A DNA stretch of 64,000 bases from assembly GCF_014356525.2 (NCBI RefSeq), contig NC_052506.1, positions 24,070,707-24,134,706 of the forward strand, written 5' to 3'. The notes below the pieces were generated by a model. The model was not told the origin of the DNA. It was given only the letters and a program-made list of their open reading frames with translations, and made no database searches. The position numbers and the translations under genes were made by a program. This DNA is from Nilaparvata lugens. Lineage: Eukaryota > Arthropoda > Insecta > Hemiptera > Delphacidae. Shown piece by piece: positions 10,201 through 22,329 of the stretch (position 1 is its first letter; every line of letters starts with the position of its first letter).

Positions 10201-10966
10201 TTATTTTAATCCATTCTTTTTCCAATCATCCTGTAGTCTTAACTCATCCTTCCTCTTATTTTCATTCAATATTCTCGATTTCAGTTCGTTATAAATCATT
10301 ATGCCCACAACAATAAACATTCTTATAATATTAAATTCCCAATCATCAATAGTAGATTTATTTAACAACAACAATACAATATTTCCCATCCTATCCACAA
10401 CACAGTCTTTTATCCATATCACAGACATAACAAATAGTATACAATATATCAGAACATTTAATATCTCTTTAATAGTATAACTTCTCATCATATAATAGCT
10501 ATTTACTTCCTTTTTATTTACATTATTTCTTACTTCTTTCACTCTTCTTAAACACTGTTTATCCTTCATATATCTCCATAAGTAGTCCACTCCATTATTT
10601 TCCCGGCATGAATCCATAGTTGCTTTGTTACCAGTTCCATTTTTAATCCATTCCTTTGGCCCATTTTTCCGGTCACATCGCTGATTAGCTCTCTTGAAGC
10701 GAATGTGCCATGGATGCATGCCGTCGATCCTCTGTTCCTGTCCTCCTCGGTGTCGGTCCGGTGTCCCCCTTTGCCTCTTGAAGCATGCATGCGGCCTCCA
10801 TCGGCGCGCGCGGTTCCTCCTTCGTCGCTTCTTTCTGACTTTCCGCCTTCGGGCCTTGCAATGCTGGTACCTCTTCTCCCGAATGCTGTCCTCTCGTTCT
10901 TGATGTCGGTCGGGTGTCCTTGGGCGTTTCCGTCTCTGGGCCTTGCGGTGGGCGCTCCTTTGGTCC
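10201..10966 (-). CDS. Basic, hydrophobic hypothetical frame of LTR element 2
   Basis: A minus-strand frame ends at 10201. Its first in-frame ATG is at 10719 (172 residues), but the same frame is open upstream to a stop near 10968. The upstream part is extremely Arg/Lys-rich (about 70 residues including RRRKVRKKRRRRNRARR) and resembles the basic tail of the gag product of element 1. The ATG-initiated part has two hydrophobic stretches, at about residues 83-104 (IKEILNVLIYCILFVMSVIW) and 131-143, followed by a charged end. It is downstream of gag and could be a Gag C-terminus or a remnant of another product. The overlapping frame at 10566-10991 is GC-rich and looks like its shadow. Function is unknown. 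Confidence 0.35.
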
Positions 10967-11339
10967 TATACGCCATCCTCTCGGTACTCACTGGTGTCTT
11001 TCTTTCCGTCCTTGGTGTGTTGTGGGGTCGAATGATGCGCGGGTGCGGTGGCGGTCTCCTCCTGGCGACTGTTTATTTTTGGCAGTGGTGGGATTTCGGC
11101 ATTATTATAGTGTATCGGTTCTTGTTGTAGGGTTGTGGCCGGTAGTGATTCTTCGGGGGGAACAGTATGCTTAATAGGGGTTGTTGCTGGCGGTTGGTTT
11201 TTGGTGGTGGTTTATCTGGTGTTGGTTTCTGTGTTCTTTTTTTGGTTTAATCCTGTTGCATGCGCTAATGTATAATTTGTACTTATTTGATGAGGTGGCG
11301 GTCTATTATAATTATTCTGAGTGTAACCATTATTTGTGT

Positions 11340-12788
11340 TTAATCAATCACGGCCATCATAATAATTTCTTTGATAGGTTTGCTGTGGATAATGGTTTGT
11401 TCGACAATTTTGAAAACTTCTATTATTCCAGCTGTTATTTTGATTATGATTATAGCGGCATTAAAATTGAGGAGTAGATCATATGAGCAATCATATGGTA
11501 CTGATTCATAGGCTTGGCTGGTGTACTTATTAATCTTTGAATTGTATTGATTTTGTGAATATGATTTATCTGACCGGTGATTTGGTATTGCCATCATAGA
11601 TTGTATATTGTATAAATGATCTATCAGCTGTTTGCAACTAGTTATTGGCTGTGTAGTTAATGCTGTTCTGACTTGGAAAGGTAGCTTTTTTACAATTATA
11701 TTTGCTAAAACAGAATCACACATTGGCTCATCTAATTGAGCATTTTTCAGCTTAAGGGTATTAACAAAATTGATGCATGTGTCGTCTGTCCTAGAATTAT
11801 ATTCGCTAGCAATGATATTGGCTAGTGTATCCATTTGTCTATTTTTACTCCAATATTGTTCCAGGAACGTCCTGGAACTCCAAACGTCCTCCAACTCGTC
11901 CAACGTCCTGAATTCGTGATTATGGATCTGGAAAAACATCAGAGGTTCACCGCATAACAAGCTGGATAATCAAAGACGCCAAAAATTCCAAGAGGTGGGT
12001 GTTAATGATTGAACTAGTTTTATTTGGTCAATAAATTCTTTAGGTTGAAGATAGCGGTCTGTATTGTCAAAACGGCCTAATTCATTGAAACTGTGTAGTA
12101 AATCAAATGTTGCTATGGGAATAGGCTCTATATTCTCGTGCAGAAATTGATGTACTTGACTCTCAAGTTGTACTAACTTCTCTTGGGCCTGTTTTCAATG
12201 ACTAGTAGCTTCCGTTTCATTATCTACTACTTCGGCATTTAATTCAGATGAAAATAATTGCTGTTCTCCAACGGCTGTCTCCAATGAATAAAGTAGTACT
12301 TTGTGTTGATTTATATTAGAATTTGGGTGAGCTATTTCATGAATTTGCGCGGTGTTTTGTGCTGGTAGGTTATCTATTTTTGCTGCTAATTCGGTTGTAA
12401 TTATTTCCTGGTTTTCAGCAGTAGAAGCTGGTATGGTGTCCGCAGTTTCCTTACCCATCCTTACCGACGCATCCTTCAATGACTCCCGCATGTCCCTCAT
12501 TTCCGCCTTTAAGTCCTTCATTACTGTGGTCATTGTTTTTTCTAAACTATTAGAAAATGACTTGATCATCCCCTCTACTATAACCCTCCTTATTGCTTCT
12601 TGGGAGACATTTAATGATTTGTTACTGTTCACAGGATTCTTGGAGGTGATTGGAGATATCTGGGCAGTGGACTCCATCGCGCCCCCCTCAGCGTCAATCA
12701 TCGCTACTACCGCCATCTGCAGTGTGTCTGCTACCTCACTTTGCGTGGACGAAAAGAGACTCATTTTTAAAAATGGATAAAGTGTCAA
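11340..12788 (-). pseudogene. gag of LTR element 2, broken by two in-frame TGA codons
   Basis: One minus-strand frame runs from 12788 to 11340 and is interrupted only by TGA at 12195-12197 and TGA at 11970-11972. The N-terminal 190 residues are coiled-coil-like (SLEKTMTTVMKDLKAEMRDM). After the first stop, the sequence has the look of a Ty3/Gypsy capsid: a PKEFIDQIK segment, a CGEPLMFF segment, then FLEQYWSKNRQ and a KLPFQVRTAL segment about 70 residues later. These resemble the usual 'W...L.G.A..WF...F..F...L P.....L' pattern of retrotransposon Gag. The likely start is the second ATG (MSLFSS). Downstream the frame becomes Asn/Gln-rich. There is no pol. Confidence 0.6.
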
Positions 12789-13279
12789 GTGTTTGTAAAA
12801 ATGTGAAAGTTTTGGTTAACAAAATATTTAGTGAGGACACAAATGAGGATAGGCCTATGGACATTACAAGCCAGGTAACCTATTTATTACTTAAGCTCTT
12901 ATAATATAATAATACTATTCATATTTTCAATTGTCAGTTTCTGACTAGCTAACATACTGTTCTCCAACCATATATACAAAATAATTATGACTAAATTTCG
13001 GCAGTTTAGGCCCATAAAATATAATAGCTCTCTCTAAAGAATATATTTTCTACAATAATAATATAAAATTTTCTTTAAAACACATAATTTCTCCTTATTT
13101 AAAGCTATTGAGTCCCCAAAAAGTAATACTCTATTGCCTGTTTTCCTCAATACAATTATTGTTCTATTATCCATCCATGACAAATTTCAATATGACTAGA
13201 CTTGTCTTTAGTTATTCTCCTCAATATAGGTCTTGACTTAATTTCAATAATTATTTAATGAGCTCAGCTCTCATCATCA
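12789..13279 (-). other. Leader of LTR element 2
   Basis: Untranslated stretch between the primer site and gag on the minus strand. No coding or structural feature is recognised. Confidence 0.45.
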
Positions 13280-13297
13280 GCCCCACGTTGGGCGCCA
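13280..13297 (-). promoter_or_regulatory. Primer binding site of LTR element 2 (tRNA-Lys)
   Basis: The minus strand reads TGGCGCCCAACGTGGGGC, the textbook 18-base complement of the 3' end of tRNA-Lys (the Lys1,2 type used by several retroviruses). Six bases separate it from an LTR end reading TGACACA. This is the strongest single landmark for the orientation of the element. Confidence 0.88.
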
Positions 13298-13303
13298 AGT
13301 TCT

Positions 13304-15293
13304 TGTGTCACATTATTTTTTATAGTTAAATAACGATTAGCCTCCTGCTTAGCATCAATCGGTAGAGCATGAAATATTTTAATAATTATAAAAATCAGGT
13401 CGTGGTTTTTTATAGGATACAGTCTCACTTTAGTACGACATGTTCTTGTCATCATACATTAATGGGCTCATACAGGAGCTTATAAAAATAATACTGATAA
13501 TTTATTAAAAAATATATATATGGTACTTATCCTATAGTATTGAGGGATAAAAATGAATCGCACACCATGAACAATTTCATACATATATTAACAAATATTG
13601 CAAAAAAAAAATCAGAGCAAAAAATATATAGAGCGACAAAAAATATATAATATAAGATAGAACAATAATCGAAATCAATAAAATATCACAGGCCAAATAC
13701 TATTCCTTGAATTTTTATAGCACGAAACGTTACCATGTGCTTCCATTTTTATAATCATATGCATTTATTTGCATGTAGCTGTGATATCAGCTTGCTAATA
13801 CCTGTCGACTTGGACAATTCTATTTAAACTGAATTCTTAAAATCAGCATGACAAATTGACAAACTAGTAATCCAAATATATGTATATTAAATTCTATAGT
13901 ATCTAATAGATTTCTTTGTAATAAATATATTTTTTATCTCAGGGTGCAAGATTCAGCACCTGAAGGAATAAATAGAGCAATTCATCTAGTGAATCAGAGC
14001 TACAATAAACTATCGCAAATTATATTGCAGAAATTAATGATCATATGAATATTGTATTAACAGCCTAGATTTTATACTCCTTTGATTGATAGATCTTCCC
14101 ATATATGAATTGATTCGTTACTTTCTAATAAAATACCTTTTATACTACATTTACTTGCGCAAGTATTTTCACCAAATTCTTAATTTATAAGAAACCCTTT
14201 CGACGAGCTAGCTTTGGTTCTTATGTAATTTTGAAGCACTGAGGGCGCCCCATCACTATTTCAATATTTTTCACTCACGTGTCGGAATTTTCTTATGAGC
14301 TGCTGATGTCGATCCAACTCCTGGTGGTCCTGGATTATTGTAGCCGGAGTCGTCTCTTCCAAGGGGTTACAAAATTATTTAAAAATGACTTTTGCTTTAT
14401 AAGAGCATCACAAAGTCTTATAAGAAATTTAGTAATTCAATTTAACTTAAAATTATTACAAGGTATTACGCTCTATAATTTTTGGTGACCTCTCATGGTG
14501 GTAGTTGGCAGGCGAGTGTGGTTCTCGTTTCTCAATTCTACAATTCTCATTTCTGATTTCTAAATTTGCATAAAATTTGAATATTCTATTCCTCCGCCAT
14601 TCAAGGCTCAAATAGACCGTACTAAAATATTAAATTATTACTTATGTTATATATTTAATAATTTCTTTGCCTTCGGGCCATATCCAAAACATAGACTATA
14701 CAACAATTTTTTACAAATTCTTATTATTTGTGGAAATATATACAAATATTTTTGAATCGGCTCACTATTGCCGCCTATCAATTGCCACTATTTGATTGGT
14801 GCATGCAAATTATTACAGTATTCATGCACCCAGTAACCTCCTACTTCCTTTATACATTTAATTATTTTTGTTGTGTTTCTAAATATGCTCTTTACATGCT
14901 AAGTAATTTTTTATAGGTTATTAGTTGTTTCACACATTACAATAATTAGCCACGTGAGACTTTTAGTTCCTCAACTTGCATTCTGTATTGCCACAATAAA
15001 TTTCTGCAAAGGTGTTTGGTCAGATTCTACGTTGTATGGCTCGGTCGATCGTTAGGTCGCTGATCACTAAATGTTTATGCCCAACCTCAATTTTCAATAT
15101 TTTATATAATATTATATATTAGCAAAATTTATTTCCATTCCTCTTAGGCTGTTGTACAGTTTAGCCAGGACGTCTGATATTATCTAATCTTTACGTTATC
15201 TCTTTTGGCAATATTAGCCAATTACTTCACTTAGACCTATAAATATTTCAGCTAGGGATTTTTTATTTATCAATCCAAATTAAATATGTTACA
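13304..15293 (-). mobile_element. 5' LTR of LTR element 2
   Basis: The LTR starts TGTAACATATTT at 15293 (minus strand) and ends TGACACA at 13304, near the tRNA-Lys primer site, giving about 1.99 kb. Its first 190 bases are duplicated at 8830-9017. The 5-bp sequence next to the start is TGCTT (15294-15298), but the other target copy is off-window. No gene is recognised in it; short frames such as 14279-14488 and 14728-14916 are not supported. Confidence 0.7.
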
Positions 15294-15394
15294 TGCTTAG
15301 TCCAGTTTACTTAAATTCCATGGTCTAGTAGTTAGATTTGTTATACATGCAGGTTGTGTTTCAATGAAATCCTCAATTTAATCATATTTAACAT

Positions 15395-15710
15395 AAATAA
15401 AAAAACCCATCTGGGTTTTACAAAAAGACTCAATCAGAACATTAAAAGTAAAAAGGCCGAAGCCTATTTTAGCAATATTAAATCATGTTGGAAGATAATT
15501 AAATACAGAACGAAAGGAAGAAACCATTTCTAAATTTTAAGTCAGACAATGCCAAAATCCAATGTAGGAGTGAGGTGACGACTGACGAAGCCTTGAGTCT
15601 AGAATACAGAGTAACAGTCCAGCTGTTCAATAGCAGTTTTGCCAACTTGAAAGACAAAATACAAAAGTATAAATCTTTTATGAATATTATAAACTGACAA
15701 AATTCGATTA
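15395..15710 (+). pseudogene. Fragment of a LINE ORF2 (endonuclease-RT linker)
   Basis: The plus strand reads TKRLNQNIKSKKAEAYF...WKIIK at about 15421-15510. After a break come residues resembling VTVQLFNSSFANLKDKI (15605-15665). Such 'YF...S.WK.I' and 'FN.FF..L...I' stretches are typical of the linker before the reverse transcriptase in Jockey/CR1-type LINEs. The fragment is too short for a firm assignment. Confidence 0.4.
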
Positions 15711-16549
15711 TAATTATTCAAATTACGGAATTTAAATAATAGTTAACTATTGAGAATTTAATTTTGGTACACAACGTTCAAGCGTATCATATTCGTATTA
15801 TTATGTTTCAAATAAACTCTTGAAATAATAACTCTGATTTAGTTGTGACATATCTTTTTTCAGACTTGCTTCACAAAGAGTTGAATTGTAGAATACATTT
15901 ATGTTTTCCTTTTTGTCAAGGCAATTGGCATTGGATTATTAATCATTGATTTCCCACAGTTCATCCATTTATTTGAATAATTATTATTCTCACTCAAACT
16001 TAAAAAATTACTACTGCATACAGTAAGTATCTCGTGGAAAATCGTAACGTGGAAATAAACTTCAACCCACCATCAACCCCATCTTGAGCACGATAAAATT
16101 ATATGATTTATGAGTATTACATGAGTATCGAGCCAATCACTCAGAAGTCTCCCACTATCATTTTCAACTCCACGACGAGCCTATAATAGTGAGATTCACT
16201 TCTAATGTCAGCATTTGTTGAATGAGAAGTATTGATATTATCTGGAAGGAGTGCTGACAGTCCACAGTTATTCATATCACACTGTAAGAATTCTACTACC
16301 TTCATCTTTCAAGATAGAAAGAGGGATGAGGGATGGTGACTAAGGACTTTCACCTCCCCTTCAACGTCTGCTTGAATACACGCTCGCTGTGAAGTGGGAG
16401 ACTCATGAAACTTCACGGATCACCAGATGTAGGTGGGGGGGGGGGTGACGGTGGAAATATCAAAGAAGCCACCCTTTAAAATTTGACGACCACCCTCTTA
16501 TCCCCCACCCACAAGACAACTTATGTGAGATATCTCTGCACAACTGATC
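15711..16549. other. No gene seen
   Basis: AT-rich sequence without supported frames. A short dispersed repeat lies at 16185-16262 and a run of 13 G at 16435-16446. Confidence 0.5.
16185..16262 (+). repeat. Dispersed repeat, inverted copy at 24009-24070
   Basis: TAGTGAGATTCACTTC...TGTCAGC followed by TGAATG.GAAG.ATTGAT matches the reverse complement of 24009-24070. Its TAGTGAG start resembles the terminus of the MITE at 56573, but it continues differently. It is probably a fragment of a short DNA element. Confidence 0.5.
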
Positions 16550-16920
16550 TTTCGCAAACTATTTTTATTTCTTCTTCCTTCCTTCTGCTCCCTCTTCTCC
16601 ACCATTCCAGTTAAGTCCTACTCTCCATCATTTCGTCAGATATCTGCGTCTCCTTTGATTTCTACTTCCAACAATCAAATCTTCTGCTACTATATGAAAT
16701 CATTATCTTCTTTTCCAATTTCTTCTAACTCCAATTTCGCATATCTTCCTCATCTCTTATATTCTTTGTCTTGACTCAGTACTGTCTATCTTTAATGTTT
16801 CTCTTTTCATCGTTAGGTGAGGTTAGGTTAGGTCTTTTTCCTTTTTCCTTTTGCTCTTCTCCTACTCATCTCCATCTCCCATTCTTATTTTCATGTCCAC
16901 TCATTTCTCTTCTCTTATAA

Positions 16921-16984
<64 letters not shown>

Positions 16985-17156
16985 TGATTCGTCTTCCTCA
17001 GAATTCCTCCAGAATTTCATCCTTCAGATTCCCCATTCTTTTACATTTCCATTCGTTCTCCTCTTCTTATATGTATTCTCCTTTCATCTTATAGTCTTCT
17101 ATTCTCACTGACATTAACTTCTCTTCCTCCTCCTTCTCCTTCTCCTCCATCCTCTT
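16550..17156 (+). repeat. Pyrimidine-rich tract
   Basis: About 600 bases dominated by C and T (TTCTTCTTCC, CTCCTCC), with a (CAT) microsatellite inside. The tract resumes after LINE A at 20324, so the LINE appears to have inserted into one continuous tract. Frames crossing it give Ser-rich low-complexity peptides and are not genes. Confidence 0.7.
16921..16984 (+). repeat. (CAT)21 microsatellite
   Basis: A pure run of CAT units of about 64 bases. It creates a poly-Ser stretch in a chance reading frame. Confidence 0.95.
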
Positions 17157-20100
17157 GAATTATCCTTATCTAGTACTGATAAATTACTCGTTGGTATCTG
17201 TTATCGCCCACCAAAAATAGGTCATTCTACAGATTTCGAAAATGCCTTACTTTCTCTTATGCCTTGTTATAGCCGTATACTAGTTATGGGGGATATGAAC
17301 ACCGACTTGAACATGACAAATCGTAACTTTGACTACTTTCAACTGACTACTATTTCCCAATGCCTAAACATGACTATTTTACCTCTCGATCCAACTCATC
17401 ATACTAATGTATCTGACACACTCATTGACCTTCTCATTGTTAGTGATCCTAACGAGGTTGTTCAAGCAGGCCAAATCCCAGTCCCAGCTATTTCTGGACA
17501 TGATTTGATCTACTGTGTACTTTCCCATAAGATACCTAAGCCAGAACAGAAAATTATCACTTATAGAGACTTCAAAAACTTTGATGAAGCCGCCTTCCTG
17601 ACTGATGTGGCTCAGACTCCATGGCATCAAATTGAAGCGTTACCCTCAGTTGATGACATGGTCAAGACTTTCGAGAATAGGACTTTGACTTTGTATGACA
17701 AACATGCACCTTATGTGACAAGGAGGATTAATAGAAAACGACGAGTACCGTGGATGACTGAAGACATACTTAAGATGATGGGACGTAGAGAAAAAGCACA
17801 TAGAAAATTTAAAAAGACATTTGACTTGGACAGTTTGATAGAGTATGGGAGCCTTAGAAATAGAGTTAAACAGGAATTACGGAACTCAAAGATTAGGTAC
17901 TTGGATTCGTTTATGACAAACAATAGACAAGACTCTAAATCACTTTGGCAGGGAATAAAAGAATTCGGGCTTGGCAAACAGAAATCGAATCCACAAATAG
18001 ACTTACCATTGAACAATATAAATGACCATTTCGTTTCACACTCTAACCAACGCGACGGTGTTGTCATTGCTAATCATATCGATGATCTTGAAGATTAGGT
18101 TACAAACTTAGATTTACCAATTACTGATCAATTTCATTTCCATTCAATCTCAGAAGAAGACACTTTCAGAGAAATTCAACGTATTCATAGTAATGCTACG
18201 GGTGTAGACGAAATTCCTATTAAATTTATCAAGAAGATGCTATTTGCTGTTTTCCCAACCATTAAATACATTTTCAACAAGTCACTTGAAGAAGGCATTT
18301 TCCCTGAAAACTGGAAGTTTGCTCTGGTTCGCCCTCTAAATAAAGTTCCATCACCCAATAAAGTTGAGGATTTTAGACCAATCAGTATTTTACCTGCATT
18401 GTCCAAAGTGCTAGAAAGACTCATTCATGCTCAAGTTGTAAAATTTCTAGACAACAATAGTAAGCTTCATAACTTTCAATCAGGCTTTAAAAAATTCCAT
18501 TCAACTGAGACAGCTCTGCTTCGTGTCACTGATGATATAAGGTTAGCTATGGACCAAAGAAAATGCACCATCCTTACCCTATTTGATTTTTCTAAAGCAT
18601 TCGATACTGTTGATCATACAGTCCTTCTGAATAAGTTGGCTATTCTTGGTTTCAGTCACAACTCGTTAGTTTGGTTTAAATCTTATCTATTAGGTAGGAA
18701 ACAATGTGTATCTGTCGGTGACAAAAAGTCTACTTGGAAAAACGTTATGCATGGAGTACCACAAGGTTCAATTTTAGGCCCTCTCCTCTTCACTTTGTAT
18801 GCTAATGACCTTTTTTCCATTATCAAATTCTCCAGTTTCCATACTTATGCAGATGACCTTCAAATCTATTTAAGCTGTCCCATAACAAAAATTAATGAAA
18901 CAGTTGGAATAATGAATCAGGATATCAATTCGATAGTGGAATGGATAAAGAAAAATGGCCTCAAGATTAATCCCATCAAAACACAACCCATTATAATTGG
19001 ATATTCTCGTCTTATAAACAATATTGACCTTGAATCGATTCACAAAATTAGTGTAGACGGTAATGACATTCATTACTGTAGCTCAGTTGAAAATTCAGGC
19101 ATCAATATGAATAATACTCTTGACTGGTCAGAACAAGTGAACAAAACTTGTAAAAAGGTATTCTCAGCCATGCATGCATTAAAGAAAATGCACGATATTC
19201 TCCCTAGAAACATTAAATTATTATTGGTTCAACCTCTCATCTTCCCACATTTAATGTATTGTAATTCTGTTCTTAATGATATGCAAGTCACTCTGAATGA
19301 TAAACTACAGCGGTGCCAAAATTATTGTCTACGTTTCGTCTACTCTCTCCAACGCCATGATCATATCACCCCAGCCCACATTGCTAGTTCAACATTAAAG
19401 CTTCCCGATCAAAGGCTTTTTCGAATAGTCAAACTTGTTAGAGATATCTTGAAATACGGTAATCCGAACTATTTTAAAGATGATTTCAAATTTGTCTCTG
19501 AAGGTAGGAGGATAGATGCTTCACATACTAGAACCGGAGAAAGTACTTTAAGGATACCCAATCATCGAACTACTATTTTCACAAAATCCTTCTTAGTCAG
19601 TGCCTGTCGTGCATGGAATTCACTTCCTTTTTCTATCAGGTCCATTGAGAGCCGAGCGAGCTTCATCCTGACTTTAAAGAAACATCTTTTGGAACAAATG
19701 ACTGAAACTGTCTGGCCCTAGAACGATCACATGACAACCATCCCTCACCCATCCCACAAATACAAACCTGTTATAGAATGAATTGCATATATATTATATA
19801 AACTCATGTTATTTTAATTATCCACTGTTACTGCTGTATATTACTTAAAGTTGATTACCCTGATCTACTTTCAGCCTACTTCATTTTATTAATCAATAAT
19901 TTGATCTTATCTACCTATATAATTATTTTACTCTATCAATTTTCTGTTTTTTTCTCTTAAATATTTATATTAATTAAAACTCTTACAATATTTCCATTAA
20001 TAAATAAATCCTCAGTTTAATTAATTAAATTAACGTTTTGGTAGAGAGGTAGTGGGGAGGATATTTTTAATATTCTTTCCGAAGAATGGACATTGATATG

Positions 20101-20323
20101 TCCAAAGCTCCGCCAATTTATGTAGATGCATAACAATATAATATCTATAGTTATTATATTACAAATTACTTTTTCATATCATATACAGTTCAATAATTAT
20201 TTTATTAGTCTATATTATGTAAATTCATCTTCAATTTTGCTGTATTGTAAGCTATTGTATATAAGTGTATAAGCCAGTATATTGTAATCTACATAAATAA
20301 AGTACTCAATCAATCAATCAATC
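17157..20323 (+). mobile_element. LINE A: 5'-truncated CR1/L2-like retrotransposon
   Basis: It consists of the second half of an endonuclease, a linker, a complete reverse transcriptase and a 600-base 3' UTR ending AATAAAGTACT(CAAT)n. The short microsatellite tail, not poly-A, and the RT sequence fit the CR1/L2 group. The 5' end falls inside the endonuclease. Both flanks are pyrimidine-rich and share CTCTTCCTCCTCC, which may be a target duplication but is too simple to prove it. Copies of its 3' end occur at 44843-45034 (minus), 51421-51500 and in the SINE at 51563-52040. Confidence 0.85.
17160..19721 (+). pseudogene. LINE A ORF2: endonuclease (partial) plus reverse transcriptase, one in-frame stop
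   Basis: A single reading frame runs from 17160 to 19721 and is broken only by TAG at 18096-18098. At the start is GICYRPP, then MGDMNTD and later SGHDLI, the second half of an APE-type endonuclease with its D-x-N and S/G-D/H-D type motifs. A linker with W-MTEDI follows. The reverse transcriptase contains RPISILPALSK, FDFSKAFDTVDH, GVPQGSILGPLLF and the catalytic TYADD (18846-18857), all canonical. The C-terminus ends WNSLPFSIRS, common in this LINE group. The protein would make a first-strand DNA copy at a nicked target. The missing N-terminus and the stop make it inactive here, though it decayed little otherwise. Confidence 0.88.
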
Positions 20324-20840
20324 CTCTTCCTCCTCCATCTCCTCCTAATCCTCCACCTTCTTCTTATTCTTTTCCTTCTCCGCCTCCTTTTCCTCTACTT
20401 TGAGTTCTTCTTCGTCTTCTTCTTCTGCTTCTTCTTCTACTTCTTCTCCGCCTACTCATTCTCTTCTTCCTTTTTCTCCCCAACATCCTCACACTCCACC
20501 TCCTCCTCACCATCATCTTACTCCTCCTTCTCCTCTACTTTCTTTACGACTCCCACTCCTTCGCCGCCCTCTTTTCCACCACTTCAAATTCTTCTTCTAC
20601 TTCTTCTCCTCCTTCTCCCTCCCATCATCAAACATCTCCTCCTCTCCCTCTTCTTCATCAACACTAATTTCTTCACGCTTCTGGTATCCTCCACCTGTCT
20701 CCACCCATCTACCTCTTCGCACTCCCTCATACCCCTTCTTCCATTCTCTGTCCTTCCTATCATATTTCCCTCACACTCTATCACACTATCTCCACCATCA
20801 TTCCTCCTCATTCTCATTACCGCCCGCCTTGCCTCTCACC
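20324..20840 (+). repeat. Pyrimidine-rich tract, continuation
   Basis: CTC/CTT-rich sequence directly after the LINE A tail. The long frame over it (20400-21032) is Ser/Pro/His-rich and arises from the composition. Confidence 0.7.
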
Positions 20841-22329
20841 CAGACTATAAGCTATAAAGAAGACTACCTAATTTATAGATCCAGTCACATAACGTATATA
20901 ACCTTTCAATGTATTAGCCATAAAACCCGTGAAAGTCGTTGGACGATTTATCGCTATTTAAGATGCTTCGGAAATGCTGCCTTCAATAAATTTGTACCCT
21001 TGGGTTGCACTCAGCCTTGGAAAGGGGTTTAATTCATCGTGAATTATCATAAATGAATGGGACATACCGAAACGGATGCTCTTAAACTAATAGGATCGAA
21101 ATATTGATGGTTATACTTTCAAGTCCACCAAAACCTCTATTTTGACCTAGGATGATATTATCAGTAGTAGAATAATTCATTGAATTCATGGTATCGTCTT
21201 TGAATAGATGGTCAATTCAGTGTAGACTTTGCTGAGATGATTATACTCAACTCAAGAAAATCCATGAATTGAACTTGTAGCCTATTTTCATCCAATCACT
21301 AACCAGAACGATAAGGTTTGAAGTGGTGATGATATTTTCCAAACCACTCATCATCTCAGAATCACTATCACTAATGAATAGTGACTATGTTCCACATAAA
21401 ATTTATGGACTAGTGCGTGGGTGGGATGGTGTTTTATATTTGTGTCATGTCCTTTGAATAACCTTGCTTACCTTGGTTTCTCACAAGCTGCATCAAATGA
21501 GAGAAAATCAAATTATGACCTTTAGGGCCGTTCGCACAGCCAAATCTTAAACTGAATTTAATCAGCTGGTGGCTCAAACCCAAAATTAACCACATTGGAA
21601 CAAATGAGACTTGATATGGATTTAATCCAGTATAAACTGTCACTGTGCACTTAGGCTACTTCTTATTCAATTTGTTCGTTGTTCCATGTATCCATGTGTG
21701 CCAACAGGGGTTTGGACGCAGACTCTGTCCTTGGGCTCAAAATCGAATCAAGGGAGGGTAGAAGCTGATATTTTTCCAATTTCAAGTGGGTGGGAAGTTC
21801 TGAATGCACCAGTTCCAAACTTCATCTTATAGATTATAATCAAGATCTGAAATTACAGTTTGACAAAGCCTCGTTATAAATCACATTACCTGTACTATGA
21901 CTTTAAAGTACAATAAAGACGATAATGGAATTAGTCATTTCTATTCATTTATATAAGAAGCTCATATAGAGATACTACTGTACTCTCAAGTTGATATCAA
22001 TAATTCCTAAGTTAGAGATATCGACAATAAAGTAGAATAATATTTTATTATAGCCACTTCTGAGGTTATGATAAGCATTATGTTCGTCTCAAATTACAAC
22101 AAACTTAGATACAATATTTGAGAGAATGTAATGAGAAATGCAGGGGTGACCTGAAGGGCAAAGACCCAAATTATAGTAAAGTTGATTAGAATTCATCTAT
22201 ACTGCAGAATATGGTCTTGAAATTGGATCAAGCTCTGTTGGTTTAGAGTTATTCGAAGCTCATTAGTGAACGGAGTATCTATCCCACTAGAGGCTAAGTT
22301 GGAATTACATTTTCTCGACAGTGAGAGAA
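20841..22329. other. No gene seen
   Basis: Mixed-composition sequence with only short unsupported frames. No repeat family is recognised; it could be intronic or intergenic. Confidence 0.4.

Noticed and set aside
16815..16835. TTAGG-like telomeric repeat
   Set aside because: Only two units (GAGGTTAGGTTAGGTC) occur, which is not evidence of a telomere or an interstitial array.
16921..16984. CRISPR-like or satellite array
   Set aside because: It is a simple trinucleotide microsatellite without spacers; no CRISPR structure exists anywhere in the window.
20400..21032. 210-residue Ser/His/Pro-rich frame
   Set aside because: Composition artefact of the CT-rich tract after LINE A.
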